DNA of 64,000 nt, taken from NCBI GenBank assembly GCA_963663905.2, contig CAXXQP010000001.1, positions 186,001 through 250,000 on the forward strand. Direction: 5' to 3'. The DNA comes from Saccharicrinis sp963663905. GTDB taxonomy: Bacteria; Bacteroidota; Bacteroidia; Bacteroidales; Marinilabiliaceae. Under the pieces are notes generated by a model. That model ran no database searches. It was not told the origin of the DNA and worked only from the letters and a program-made list of their open reading frames with translations. The position numbers were made by a program, and so were the translations under genes. Within the stretch, counting starts at the first letter, position 1. Each line of letters opens with the position of its first letter. Below, piece by piece: positions 7,369 through 16,331 of this stretch.

Positions 7369-8772
7369 CATTGTTGTCCGGTAAAGCGGAATAGCTTTAA
7401 TTTTATCAATATAAGTGCCTGATATACAAATCGGGCATTTTTAGTTTCGAAAAGTAAGCCCCCTAAATTTTTGGGAATAGCGAATTCTGATATTTGTTTT
7501 TATCTTCTTTAATCAATACCAGCCAGCTTTTTTCAGGATTTTCTAAGAAGGCATATATATTGATATAATTCATTAATTGTTGCCTGATAATAGAAACCAT
7601 ATTCGAGAATGCCCAATTACGCTTCAACTTACTTTTTACAAGGGTAATAAGCAGGTTTGCTAACATTGCTGCCCATATCTGAATTTCAATTGCGTTTTCA
7701 TTATCGCCAAGAAAATACTTTAATGGAAAATTTTGTTTGAGTTGCTTAAATAGCAGCTCTATTTGCCAGCGCTTCTTGTAGATGTATGCAATTGTTTCTG
7801 CAGCAAGTTCCATGTTATTGGTGATAAACTCAAACACTCGCGCATTTTCATTATCCCAGTATGCAATACGTCTTGCTTTATGTTCCTTTGTTTTGTTACT
7901 ACCATAAAGAAGCACGATTTCTTCATCTTTTAGTACACCGGAATCTGCATCATCTGGTATATCAAACTCTTGCCTGGCTTTATAAAGAGCGTTGTCTTTT
8001 AATCGGGTAACATACCAAATTGACTTATCGCTAAACGCCTCATAGCGGGCATAATCAACATAGCCTTTGTCAAAGGTTATGATTGAACCGGACGGCAAAT
8101 GCATTGCCTCTGCTAAAAACAGATGGTCGTGTTTGGCAGCTTCGCTATACCGGATTAAACAAGGTCCGTTCTCGTCTGCTTTTATCAGTGTATGAGCCTT
8201 GATGCCGCCTTTCTTTTTGCCATTTTTAGGATTGCGTCCTACTCCTTTCAAAATATCCTTGAACAAGGAAATAGTTGACGAATCCATGATATACAATCGC
8301 TTGAGTTCTTTCTCTTGCAGCCGGCTGTCCGCTAAACTGGAAGCATATTTTCTGTAGACAGACATGTAAATATCTTCGAAGACCTTGCTACTTCGGCGTT
8401 TATTAGCCTCTGAAAAAGTACTGCGTTTTACCAGATAACTTAATCCTAAATGGGATAATTTATGCGCATTAGCAAGTAAACCAAGAATAACCTCGCGTAT
8501 CGAGGAGTAACCTTCTAATGCAACAAATAACATCACAACCAAATGGTTATAGGTCGTAAACTTCTTTACATACCGTTCGCTGCCGTGTTGTTTCGCTATT
8601 TTTCTAATCTCACTCTTGTCAATGAACGTTAACAGCTGATTAAATATAGGCTGTCCGCTAAAAATTGTACTTTTACCCATGTCTTACTTTTTTGTTGTGG
8701 TAAACTAAAAGTAGACATATCGGGCAGTTCTTTAAAATGTTCTGCCCGGTAAATTTTTACCGGACACTAGTG
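7369..8772 (-). mobile_element. IS4-family insertion sequence, complete
   Basis: Ends pair as imperfect inverted repeats: the left begins CATTGTTGTCCGGTAAA and the right, read inwards, CACTAGTGTCCGGTAAA, 13 of 17 matching with a perfect TGTCCGGTAAA core. A 9-bp duplication ATTTAGGAT flanks it (7360-7368 and 8773-8781). Length 1404 bp with one transposase. The intact ends, duplication and open frame suggest a recent insertion. Confidence 0.85.
7463..8680 (-). CDS. IS4-family DDE transposase
   Basis: 405 residues with the N-terminal region usual for this IS4 group (DUF4372-like, RYVKKFTTYNHLVVMLF). Catalytic pieces are visible: YIMDSS (first Asp), TFDKGYVDY (second Asp) and the YKKRWQIELLFKQLK block with the Y-R-E-K signature (Glu). 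It is the only gene of the surrounding insertion sequence. A GC-rich hairpin near 7411-7435, downstream of the stop, may terminate its transcript. Confidence 0.92.
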   Translation of the reverse strand: MGKSTIFSGQPIFNQLLTFIDKSEIRKIAKQHGSERYVKKFTTYNHLVVMLFVALEGYSSIREVILGLLANAHKLSHLGLSYLVKRSTFSEANKRRSSKVFEDIYMSVYRKYASSLADSRLQEKELKRLYIMDSSTISLFKDILKGVGRNPKNGKKKGGIKAHTLIKADENGPCLIRYSEAAKHDHLFLAEAMHLPSGSIITFDKGYVDYARYEAFSDKSIWYVTRLKDNALYKARQEFDIPDDADSGVLKDEEIVLLYGSNKTKEHKARRIAYWDNENARVFEFITNNMELAAETIAYIYKKRWQIELLFKQLKQNFPLKYFLGDNENAIEIQIWAAMLANLLITLVKSKLKRNWAFSNMVSIIRQQLMNYINIYAFLENPEKSWLVLIKEDKNKYQNSLFPKI

Positions 8773-9062
8773 ATTTAGGATTGAATAAATTATTTTTCCC
8801 TGAATACGAGTTTGTAATTAAGTTAAGCTTTCCAAGAGTTTTTGTTCGTTTTTTGCGTGTTGAAGGCTATTATACTGATTTTGATAAATTTTTTCAGAAT
8901 GTAGCTGAAGTACAATATATTGAAGGTAGTAAACTATCGAAAATAGAAGAACGACAAATATTAAATGAAGTATGGGATTTTCTAACAATGGAAAAAGGAC
9001 CTAATAAGGCAGATTTTTATGGGAAAAACGATAAGTTATAATGATTAGAAAAGTAAGTTAAT

Positions 9063-9686
9063 TTGAAAAATTGGACACAAAAGAATTTTGTACTAATCGT
9101 ATTGTTATTAACTGCTATTTTAAAATATCTGCTGATAGATTGGCTGAATGTTAGAACTATATTTATAGTCGGAATTTCTTTTTTTTGGATTGGATATATA
9201 TTGTTTCGTAAAAGAACGAATAAAGAGTTCGAAACATTTAAACTGCAGGATTTTAAACAGTCTTTACTAATATTATTACCTATCATTCTACTTAATGGTT
9301 TGGCTTGTGTGTTTTATGCATACACCAATAATACGCTCAATGTATCCTGGCATATTCTATTGGTTTTACTTTTATATCCATTTTGGGGAGTCATACAACA
9401 ATTTATCATGCTTGAGATTATATTGATGAATTTAATTGCATTTTTCAAAGGTAAAGTCAGCGCTATTCTTTTGGTTTTTATAGTCTCAATCTTGTTTGGT
9501 ATCATTCATTATCCAAATACTTTTTTGATGCTATACACCTTTTTCCTAGAGTTGATTTTGGCTTCAGTTTTTCTTAAATGGCGTAACCTTTGGGCAATTG
9601 GTATTACACACGGTTGGATGGCGACTTTTTTACTTTATTATGTTATGGAGCGTAATCTTTGGTCAGAGATATTTATTGGTGTTTAA
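9063..9686 (+). CDS. CPBP (CAAX-like) intramembrane protease homologue
   Basis: 207 residues from a TTG start; about six to seven hydrophobic segments. Motif 2 (FGIIH, F145-H149) and motif 3 (THGW, H183) of the CPBP/Abi family are present. Motif 1, normally a Glu-Glu pair, reads IQQF (Q112, Q113), so the first catalytic glutamates are replaced. I recall QQ variants in Bacteroidetes; they may be inactive proteases or use another residue. The gene follows the IS-split gene by 21 bp and converges on the DUF6320 gene, overlapping it by 4 bp. Confidence 0.8.
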   Translation: MKNWTQKNFVLIVLLLTAILKYLLIDWLNVRTIFIVGISFFWIGYILFRKRTNKEFETFKLQDFKQSLLILLPIILLNGLACVFYAYTNNTLNVSWHILLVLLLYPFWGVIQQFIMLEIILMNLIAFFKGKVSAILLVFIVSILFGIIHYPNTFLMLYTFFLELILASVFLKWRNLWAIGITHGWMATFLLYYVMERNLWSEIFIGV

Positions 9687-10405
9687 ATATGAAAAAAACG
9701 TTTTAACTCTATTCCCTTTTTAAGTTTATAATGCACAAAAAACAATAAACCGGCAATGGGCAATAATGATACCCCGGCAATAATACTCCAGTTAAGTCTA
9801 ATGATTTGATGAGAATACAGAGATATAAAAATTTCAATGCTAAGTAATAATATGGCTATGGCCAAAAAAATGACAGCTAGTATATTGAATCCAATTTGAT
9901 TCGATACACGAATCAATACTAAAACAATAAGTGATAAAATATAAAAGGACGTCACAATAGGAATTCCGAGTTTTATCCCCCAGTAACTTTCTCCATTAAA
10001 ATAATCTATCATCAAAAACAAAATCGTTAAGGAGATCAAACTACTAATGAGCAAGACGAAAGGTTTTTTTCGAAAAAACACAACGAAACTAATATTAGAA
10101 AAAGCTACTAATGAAGCAATTAAATTATACTTAGCCCAATTAATATTGTGACTTATTATGAAGTTTATTATAAGTGTGATTATAATACCAGACATCAGAA
10201 TAATTCCGGATATCTTCCAGATAAGCTTTCGTTTTTGAGTAAAGCTGAGTTTTTCAATTTCATTTAATGTTTTATCCCTGAAATCGTGATGTTTCTCTTT
10301 GGGAATATCAACAGAAATAGGTTCTGCTCCAGCACTAAGTCCACATAAAGGGCAGCATATCATATCTTCATCCAATTCTACTTCACAATTCTTACAATAA
10401 TCCAT
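9683..10405 (-). CDS. DUF6320-type zinc-ribbon membrane protein
   Basis: 240 residues. The N-terminus has a zinc ribbon, CKNCEVEL then CCPLCG (C4, C7 and C17-C21 region), followed by about 65 soluble residues and six hydrophobic helices. DUF6320 proteins pair with condensation/alcohol-acetyltransferase-like enzymes in gut and soil bacteria, and here the acyltransferase gene lies 9 bp upstream on the same strand. Function is unknown; a membrane partner or exporter for the acyltransferase product is inference. Confidence 0.7.
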   Translation of the reverse strand: MDYCKNCEVELDEDMICCPLCGLSAGAEPISVDIPKEKHHDFRDKTLNEIEKLSFTQKRKLIWKISGIILMSGIIITLIINFIISHNINWAKYNLIASLVAFSNISFVVFFRKKPFVLLISSLISLTILFLMIDYFNGESYWGIKLGIPIVTSFYILSLIVLVLIRVSNQIGFNILAVIFLAIAILLLSIEIFISLYSHQIIRLNWSIIAGVSLLPIAGLLFFVHYKLKKGIELKRFFHI

Positions 10406-10414
10406 AAACTAATT

Positions 10415-11734
10415 TTAGTGTTTCGTAATTCTAATATTTATACCTTGCTGAGAGAGAAAGTGAAGATATCTTCGCTCAAACTCATTAGAGTTAGTAATAT
10501 TGCCAAAACTTAAGGTAAGCTTATCCTCATAGCCAATTACACCACAATTAATCTTCAACCGCTTGTTAGGCGGTGGAGGTGAAATTGTGAAATAGTCGAC
10601 TTTATGGCGAATAGGATCCGGTAATTCTATTTTGCCTAAGTTGGTTAGTACACCACTATACATATTGGTTCCTTGCGAATGATATTTATAGTACAGAATG
10701 ATACTCTTTAGCCAAATGGGAATTCCCCTCACAATTAAATTTCGTTCACTACCAACATTACGGGAAATAATCTTACTAATTAGTTTCTCATCTGTTTCCA
10801 ACTGCATTTTATGATACACAACTTTCAGTATTTCATCAAATGTATATTTCCCTAATCGGAGGTCTATTTCGGGCATAACAAAAAGAGAAAAATTACGCAT
10901 AGTCTTAGTAGGGTATATATTTCGAATATTTACAGGTACCTGAACCCTTGCTATTTTATTGGATGAGAATATTCCATTCTGCTTGTATTCATGGTAAATA
11001 TCCTGCAGAGTTAACAAGTATACAGCAACCAGATAATCTGTAATGCTTACACCTTTTTCCTTTGCCTTTTGTTTAATTTCCTGAATAGATAGAATTGCAA
11101 ATAAAAGATGAAATCGTGGCATTTTCTTTAAATGAAATGGCAGATGAAATGCCTTTGGTTGTTTGACCACATGGGGAATATTCTGTTTAAAATACCTATT
11201 GTAAGCATCTTCATATTCCTCTTTATCTGCTTTCATTGTATAAAAGCTATCTATTTGGTTCGTATCAAGTAAACCTTTATCCTGAAAATAATAAATAAGT
11301 ATGGTTTTTAAAAAAGTTAATAAACCATAGCCATCAGTAAGTATATGCGAAAATTCGGCACTTATCTTATTTTTATGAACAAGTATTCTCACAAGCAAAT
11401 TGCTCTCTTGGTTGCGCTTAAAAGCTTTGCAGGTAACTCCATTATCATGCAGAATTCTTATTGGATTATTTACCTGTTCAAGGTAATACCAGAAAAAACC
11501 TCCATGCAAACTCACTTTAAAATATGGGAATCTTTTTTCAGCAAGTTTAACAGCTTTGAAAAGGCTACTAATCGTAACTCTCTCTGTTAAATTGGCAGAA
11601 AGTCGTATTACAGTAGTGTTTTCCTTGCTTCTAATGGCCGGAAATATTTTAGCCGCATTATCTAAGGGAGTCCAAAAGGTACCTTTATCGTTCATTATTT
11701 GAGATTGTCTTTTTAGAACTTTATTCTTTTTCAA
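10415..11734 (-). CDS. Alcohol acetyltransferase / condensation-domain-like acyltransferase
   Basis: 439 residues with the chloramphenicol-acetyltransferase-like fold: active-site motif SHILTDG (H130, D134, G135) and a C-terminal half that includes a VNIRNIYPTKTMRNFS segment, as in wax-ester or non-ribosomal condensation-type acyltransferases. No signal peptide. It is likely to transfer an acyl group from a CoA or carrier donor to an alcohol or amine; the substrate is unknown. It forms a two-gene unit with the DUF6320 membrane protein. Confidence 0.75.
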   Translation of the reverse strand: MKKNKVLKRQSQIMNDKGTFWTPLDNAAKIFPAIRSKENTTVIRLSANLTERVTISSLFKAVKLAEKRFPYFKVSLHGGFFWYYLEQVNNPIRILHDNGVTCKAFKRNQESNLLVRILVHKNKISAEFSHILTDGYGLLTFLKTILIYYFQDKGLLDTNQIDSFYTMKADKEEYEDAYNRYFKQNIPHVVKQPKAFHLPFHLKKMPRFHLLFAILSIQEIKQKAKEKGVSITDYLVAVYLLTLQDIYHEYKQNGIFSSNKIARVQVPVNIRNIYPTKTMRNFSLFVMPEIDLRLGKYTFDEILKVVYHKMQLETDEKLISKIISRNVGSERNLIVRGIPIWLKSIILYYKYHSQGTNMYSGVLTNLGKIELPDPIRHKVDYFTISPPPPNKRLKINCGVIGYEDKLTLSFGNITNSNEFERRYLHFLSQQGINIRITKH

Positions 11735-11862
11735 AGATTAACGCAATATCAATAAAATATAGTAATTTAAGCAAAATGTGAGACAATGAATTGCTTAGTT
11801 ACAAATATTACATACTATCATTACTGATTATCCAAGAGTTGAGAGAATCATATTAAGAAGTT

Positions 11863-12843
11863 ATGAATCAAATCGAAGAAAGAATAAAAGAATTTAAAAA
11901 ATGGTACCATCAACAACTTACATACCATCAAAAGGCTATAGAACATTTTTCAAATATTATTAAGAATATTGATAAGGTCGATCAGGTATTATTCAGGCTC
12001 AAAACTGCTGAAGAGTGTATTAAAAAGTTCAATAATAAATATTTACCACACCTTGATTCTGATTCTTCATTTCAGATTCAGGATTATATAACCGATTTAA
12101 TCGGAGTAAGAGCTGTTTGTTATTATTCTGATGATCTTGTTTCCATAAAAAGAAGTTTAAAAAAACATTTTAGAGTAATGGAAACGACTGATAAAACAAG
12201 TTTACTTGAAAAAACAGAAAATCAATTCGGATATAAGGGTCTCCACCTACAGTTAAGGTTAAGAAAAAAGAGAGGAGCAGAACAGAATATTACAGAATTT
12301 AGTTCGTTAGAATTTGAATTGCAAATACGTACAGTAATTCAAGATGCCTGGAGTATATTAGATCATAAGATTAAATACAAAAAGAGTATACCGCATAATT
12401 TAAAACGAAGAATTAATAGATTATCAGCGCTTTTTGAAATAGCTGATGAAGAATTTCTCAGTATTAAAAAAGAAATATTACAAGAGGAAAAAATAATAAG
12501 CGACCGGTTAAGAAAAAAGGGATCAGTTGACACCAATTTACCACTTAATGTTTTTAGGTTCTTATTTATAGCCCAAAAGCACTTTACCGACTATAAGTTT
12601 AATGAATATAAGGTGGATAATTTTGTGCAGGAAATTCTCATTCAGAAATCTGATTTTACTGAACATGATTTAGATCTGGCAATCACAAAAAATATTCTTT
12701 TTTCTAATAAAATAGAAAAGACCAGAAACCAAACATTAAACCCATATACCAAAATAAGGTACTGTCTTTATCGGTTTAATAATAAAGTATTCGCTAATAT
12801 TTTATCAGGCTATCAAAAAGAAGTTATTAGTGATTATATATAG
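11863..12843 (+). CDS. RelA/SpoT-domain nucleotide pyrophosphokinase (small alarmone synthetase-like)
   Basis: 326 residues. Synthetase motifs are intact: R45-LKT, D78-LIGVR83, GYKGLH (123-128) and ELQIRT (152-157) with W163 and H168. There is no HD hydrolase domain and no TGS/ACT regulatory region. The N-terminal helix and about 120 C-terminal residues are extra. The protein could make (p)ppGpp, or belong to the toxic SAS/CapRel-type defence proteins that pyrophosphorylate adenosine nucleotides or tRNA. No separate antitoxin gene is visible, so a C-terminal self-inhibiting region would be needed for the toxin reading. It stands alone between two gene-poor stretches inside the mobile element. 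Confidence 0.85.
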   Translation: MNQIEERIKEFKKWYHQQLTYHQKAIEHFSNIIKNIDKVDQVLFRLKTAEECIKKFNNKYLPHLDSDSSFQIQDYITDLIGVRAVCYYSDDLVSIKRSLKKHFRVMETTDKTSLLEKTENQFGYKGLHLQLRLRKKRGAEQNITEFSSLEFELQIRTVIQDAWSILDHKIKYKKSIPHNLKRRINRLSALFEIADEEFLSIKKEILQEEKIISDRLRKKGSVDTNLPLNVFRFLFIAQKHFTDYKFNEYKVDNFVQEILIQKSDFTEHDLDLAITKNILFSNKIEKTRNQTLNPYTKIRYCLYRFNNKVFANILSGYQKEVISDYI

Positions 12844-13187
12844 TTAATAGTAATAAGTGTTGAATAATAAAAATGGTACTATTGCTACTATAGGATGTGT
12901 TTTGTATCGTTTTGAAATATAACAGCATGTAGCTTTATCCTAAATTTGATACATAGGTATATACTATAAATGCTACAGAATTGGTTTGTTGTGGTATATG
13001 ATTATGTTTCTGTATAATAAGCGTTTGGGTCTGTTGATTGGTTAATTACCTTTGACAATGTAAAAAAGATAAATAACTTAATAAAGATGGATTTTTGCGA
13101 AGTTTAACTAATCATTAACTAATATTTTTAAAGTTATTTAGTTCTTTTATTAAATCAATTCTTTATTTATGTTGAAAATTGAGTAGT
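12844..13187. other. Gene-free stretch with the left copy of a 56-bp repeat
   Basis: No gene seen. The segment 12940-12996 (CTAAATTTGATACAT, GTATATAC, then ATGCTACAGAATTGG and TTTGTTGTGGTA) matches 16332-16387 almost throughout. The two copies flank the AbiE region. Confidence 0.7.
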
Positions 13188-13861
13188 ATGACTACGCATA
13201 ATGACACAAAATTAAAGAAGCTTTTTAATCTATTGCAGCCCAATAATGTGATAACAGCAGCAGTATTGGACAACAATGGTGTATCCAGACATCTACGCAG
13301 ATACTATCAGGACAGCGGATGGATAGAACCTTTAGGAAGAGGTGCATATAAAAAGCCCTGAGAAAGGTTGGAATGGCAAGCAGGTTTGAATGCAATGCAA
13401 AATCAATTACACATTAAGGTGCATGTAGGCGCTTTAACTGGACTAACCTTACATGGATTCAGTCATTATTTCAGAAACCCACTTCATTTTTGCCTGAAAA
13501 TACTGACATAAAAGAAATGGAGGTAAAAGATATAAAAGTTAATGTATCAACACCCGAACGTGCCATATTGGAATGCCTGTTTTTAGCTCCGCAATATTCA
13601 GATTTTGTTGAATGCTATCAGGTTTTAGAAGGGTTGGTCAACTTAAAGCCTAGATTGGTGAGCGAGCTTTTATCAGCTTGCAACTCAGTGAAAGTAAAAC
13701 GTCTATTTCTTTATATGGCAGAAAAGGCAAATCATCAGTGGTTTCAATTCCTGAAAACAGATAAGATAGATTTAGGTAACGGAGACCGGATGATAACAGA
13801 AAGTGGAGCCTACAGCTCAAAGTATAAGATTACAATACCCAAAGAATTAGCAGATTTATGA
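13188..13861 (+). pseudogene. Broken AbiEi-type antitoxin gene
   Basis: ATG 13188 opens an AbiEi N-terminal winged-helix (NNGVSRHLRRYYQDSGW, then RGAYKK) but meets TGA at 13359. Reading on, LHIKVHVGALTGLTLHG is the expected continuation. A frameshift near 13480 then moves to the frame 13490-13861 with the C-terminal domain (STPERAILECL, MAEKANHQWF). So there is one nonsense codon and one frameshift. The end overlaps the following toxin remnant as ATGA, the usual coupling of abiE genes. Confidence 0.75.
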
Positions 13862-14327
13862 TTTCACCAGTATATAGAGCACAAGTAGATTTATTACTGC
13901 AGTTTCTACCATATGTAGCACAAGAAGAAAATTTGCATTAAAAGGTGGTACGGCTATTAATCTTTTTATAAGGGAGATGCCGTGATTGTCCGTTGACATT
14001 GACCTGACTTATTTGCCTTCCGATTCAAGAATAGAAGCTCTTAATAATATTCAGGAAGGTTTGGAAGAATCAAGGCAGATATAGAAAGATATACCGGAAA
14101 TTACAATCAACACCGTTCCATTAAATGGTGGAACTGATGTTAAATTGAATTGTCAGGGTCAGGGCGCACAAATCAAAATAGAAGCGAATACAATTACCAT
14201 AGGTAAAGTCTTCCCTACAGAATTAATACAGGTGGTTGATTCTGTTCTGGATGAATTTGACAAGTTTGTAGCCATCAATGTAGTCTCAATTGCTGAATTA
14301 TATGGAGGTAAAATCTGTGCAGCTTAG
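13858..14327 (+). pseudogene. Broken AbiEii-type nucleotidyltransferase toxin gene
   Basis: Starts MISPVYRAQVDLL, then loses frame where AAT TTG CAT TAA should read NFALKGG. The next frame gives KGGTAINLFIREMP, hits TGA (probably a former CGA, arginine) and continues LSVDIDLTYLP, the nucleotidyltransferase GG...DxD core. A TAG near 14080 and truncation after LYGGKICAA (14327) complete the damage. The antitoxin gene before it is also dead, so the module has decayed as a unit. Confidence 0.75.
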
Positions 14328-14394
14328 CATGTTTTAGATTGTATACCTTAAACTATATCTACTTTTCTAATAATGATAATTTGTGATTTGAGAA

Positions 14395-14450
14395 ATTGTT
14401 CACAAATAATATTTGTTCACGTATCGTGAACATTGTATATTTGTGAACAT
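14395..14450 (+). promoter_or_regulatory. Operator cluster of the intact AbiE-like module
   Basis: A palindrome TGTTCAC-GTATC-GTGAACA (14414-14432) is flanked by half-site pairs ATTGTTCACAAAT (14395-14407) and ATTTGTGAACAT (14439-14450), the last ending in the start codon. Several copies of the GTGAACA box around the start fit autorepression by the winged-helix antitoxin. Confidence 0.65.
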
Positions 14451-15420
14451 GAAGCAGGAGATGTTACATATTGCATTGGATAATTTTAAGAAAATAACCG
14501 GGATGGATGTTCTCTTAAAAGATATTACACCATTAGATGGAGTACTGGAAATACCGGCTTTGGGTAATGGAGTTCATTATGTTGTCGAACTTAAGCAAGA
14601 GATTAGACCACATCAGGTGCAGCAGTTGGAATATAACAGCAAAGAATATGGCAATTTTATGGTTGTTGCAAATCAGATTTTTCCAAAAGTTAAGGACGAA
14701 TTAAGGGCAAAAGGCATTGCTTATATGGAGACTAATGGTAATACTTTTATAAAACAGGAAAATATCTTCCTTTTTATAGATACTCAAAAAACAAGCATTC
14801 AGACCAAAGAAAAAGGTAATCGGGCATTTACAAAAACAGGATTAAAAGTATTATTACACTTACTTAATAATAAAGCAGATATCAATCTACCACAACGCGA
14901 ATTAGCAAAATTAACAAAGGTGGGATTAGGTAGCATTCCTCAGGTTATAGAAGGACTTAAAGAAACTGGTTATCTTCTGCAGCTAAAAAATAAGACATAC
15001 GTTTGGGAAAACCGGAAAGAGTTATTAGATCGTTGGGTAATTGAATATGATACAGTTTTGAAACCCAAGCTAAAGAAAGAACGATATGATTATCAGGGTA
15101 ATTGGGAGGATATTGTTTTAGTAAATGAGTTAACTGTTTGGGGGGGAGAGCCAGCTGCAGATATACTAACAAACTATCTTCGTCCAGAAAAGCTGATTAT
15201 TTATACAAAGGAGAATCGTTTGAACTTAATGAAAAACTATCGCTTGATACCCAAAGCTAACGGCCAGATAGAGGCTTACGAAATGTTCTGGGAACAGGAT
15301 AAACAGAAGCCTACAGCACCTCCTATTTTGGTTTATGCAGAATTATTATTGGAAGGTGGAAAAAGAAATAATGAAACAGCAACAAAAATTTTCAATGAAT
15401 ACATCCAACCAAAGTTATAA
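14449..15420 (+). CDS. AbiEi-family antitoxin of a type IV toxin-antitoxin system
   Basis: 323 residues from ATG 14449; an earlier in-frame ATG at 14413 would lie inside the operator cluster, so the later start is preferred. An N-terminal region of about 120 residues resembles a nuclease-like fold (VHYVVELKQEIRPHQVQQLE). A winged-helix (QRELAKLTKVGLGSIPQVIE) and a C-terminal domain (NELTVWGGEPAADILTNYL) follow, as in the AbiEi-like antitoxins paired with nucleotidyltransferases. It should bind the upstream operators and counter the toxin encoded next, which it overlaps by about 50 bp. Confidence 0.8.
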   Translation: MKQEMLHIALDNFKKITGMDVLLKDITPLDGVLEIPALGNGVHYVVELKQEIRPHQVQQLEYNSKEYGNFMVVANQIFPKVKDELRAKGIAYMETNGNTFIKQENIFLFIDTQKTSIQTKEKGNRAFTKTGLKVLLHLLNNKADINLPQRELAKLTKVGLGSIPQVIEGLKETGYLLQLKNKTYVWENRKELLDRWVIEYDTVLKPKLKKERYDYQGNWEDIVLVNELTVWGGEPAADILTNYLRPEKLIIYTKENRLNLMKNYRLIPKANGQIEAYEMFWEQDKQKPTAPPILVYAELLLEGGKRNNETATKIFNEYIQPKL

Positions 15421-16231
15421 AGAACTGGCCATTCCTTATTTTAAGGAAACCTTTGAGTGCATTGATAAAATAATGAAAGCACACAAAATTCCTTATTATT
15501 TAATTGGAGTAAGTGCTATAGCCTTAGAACTTCTTAAAAAAGGAATTAAACCAAGCAGAGGTACCAAAGATATTGATTTTGCCATAATGATTTCAAGCAT
15601 GGCAGATTATGAGCGAATTAGTGATGCATTAATTGAAAATGGATATAATAAAGTAAAAGCACCATGGACATTTTACTCTGATAAATTTAATGTAGCTATT
15701 GATATTTTACCTTTTGGTGAAATAGAAGAACAGGACACTATTAATTTTAATAAGCGCTATAGTGATTTACATGTTTTGGGATTTACAGAAGTGTTGGAGG
15801 AGGCTGTTTCTATTCCAATTGAGGAGAAAATGGTTAATATTCCACCTTTACCTGGAATGATTATACTAAAATTAGTCGCCTGGAGCGATAGACCTGAAGA
15901 GCGTGATAATGATTTGGCCGATATTCTTAAAATAATTGAACATTATTTTGATATAGAATTTGATGATATTGTTGAGAATCACAATGACATTTTTCCGGAT
16001 GATGACTTCGATCAGATGAAGATTGCTGCAGAAGTATTGGGAAGAAAAGCCGGGGTGTTCCTAAATAAATCGGAGACTTTATCGCAAAGAATTCATTCGG
16101 TATTAAAAGAAAATTTATCTGATGCTTCTATGTCAGCTATTGCTCGAGAATGGTCCAGAAAACTAGATGTTGAAATTGAATATGCTTATTCAGTATTAGA
16201 ATCGTTTTACAAAGGAATATTGGAGGGATAG
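15371..16231 (+). CDS. Nucleotidyltransferase toxin (AbiEii/MenT-like)
   Basis: 286 residues from ATG 15371, with a second possible start at 15395. The core shows YYLIGVSAIALELL (44-54) and RGTKDIDFAI (63-72) with D67 and D69 as the metal-binding pair, and PPLPGMIILKLVAW further on, as in type IV toxins that add nucleotides to tRNA. The helical C-terminus is usual. It overlaps the antitoxin gene, so the two are translationally coupled. The target is not known for this subfamily. Unlike the module just upstream it is intact. Confidence 0.8.
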   Translation: MKQQQKFSMNTSNQSYKELAIPYFKETFECIDKIMKAHKIPYYLIGVSAIALELLKKGIKPSRGTKDIDFAIMISSMADYERISDALIENGYNKVKAPWTFYSDKFNVAIDILPFGEIEEQDTINFNKRYSDLHVLGFTEVLEEAVSIPIEEKMVNIPPLPGMIILKLVAWSDRPEERDNDLADILKIIEHYFDIEFDDIVENHNDIFPDDDFDQMKIAAEVLGRKAGVFLNKSETLSQRIHSVLKENLSDASMSAIAREWSRKLDVEIEYAYSVLESFYKGILEG

Positions 16232-16331
16232 TAACTAAAGCTATATTAATATTCATACGGAGTTATTCTTCTGTTATGCTTGAAATACAGCTATATGCCA
16301 CTATATACTAAAAATGATACATCGCTATATA

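Larger units (their letters stand above)
7332..9041 (+). pseudogene. Small unidentified gene split by an IS4-family insertion
   Basis: ATG 7332 starts MIPDKYKNYYLG, which is cut at 7368 by the IS. Removing the IS and one copy of its 9-bp target duplication restores one frame that continues NKLFFPEYEFVIK to TAA 9039-9041, about 98 residues in all. The family is unknown; the protein is aromatic- and charge-rich with no signal peptide. The downstream part could still be made from the TTG at 8781, but the insertion most likely inactivated the gene. Confidence 0.7.

Noticed and set aside
7375..8766. IS4 boundaries set at the perfect TGTCCGGTAAA ends
   Set aside because: Moving both ends out by six bases gives a matching CA start on each side and a 9-bp target duplication, so the longer element 7369-8772 is preferred.
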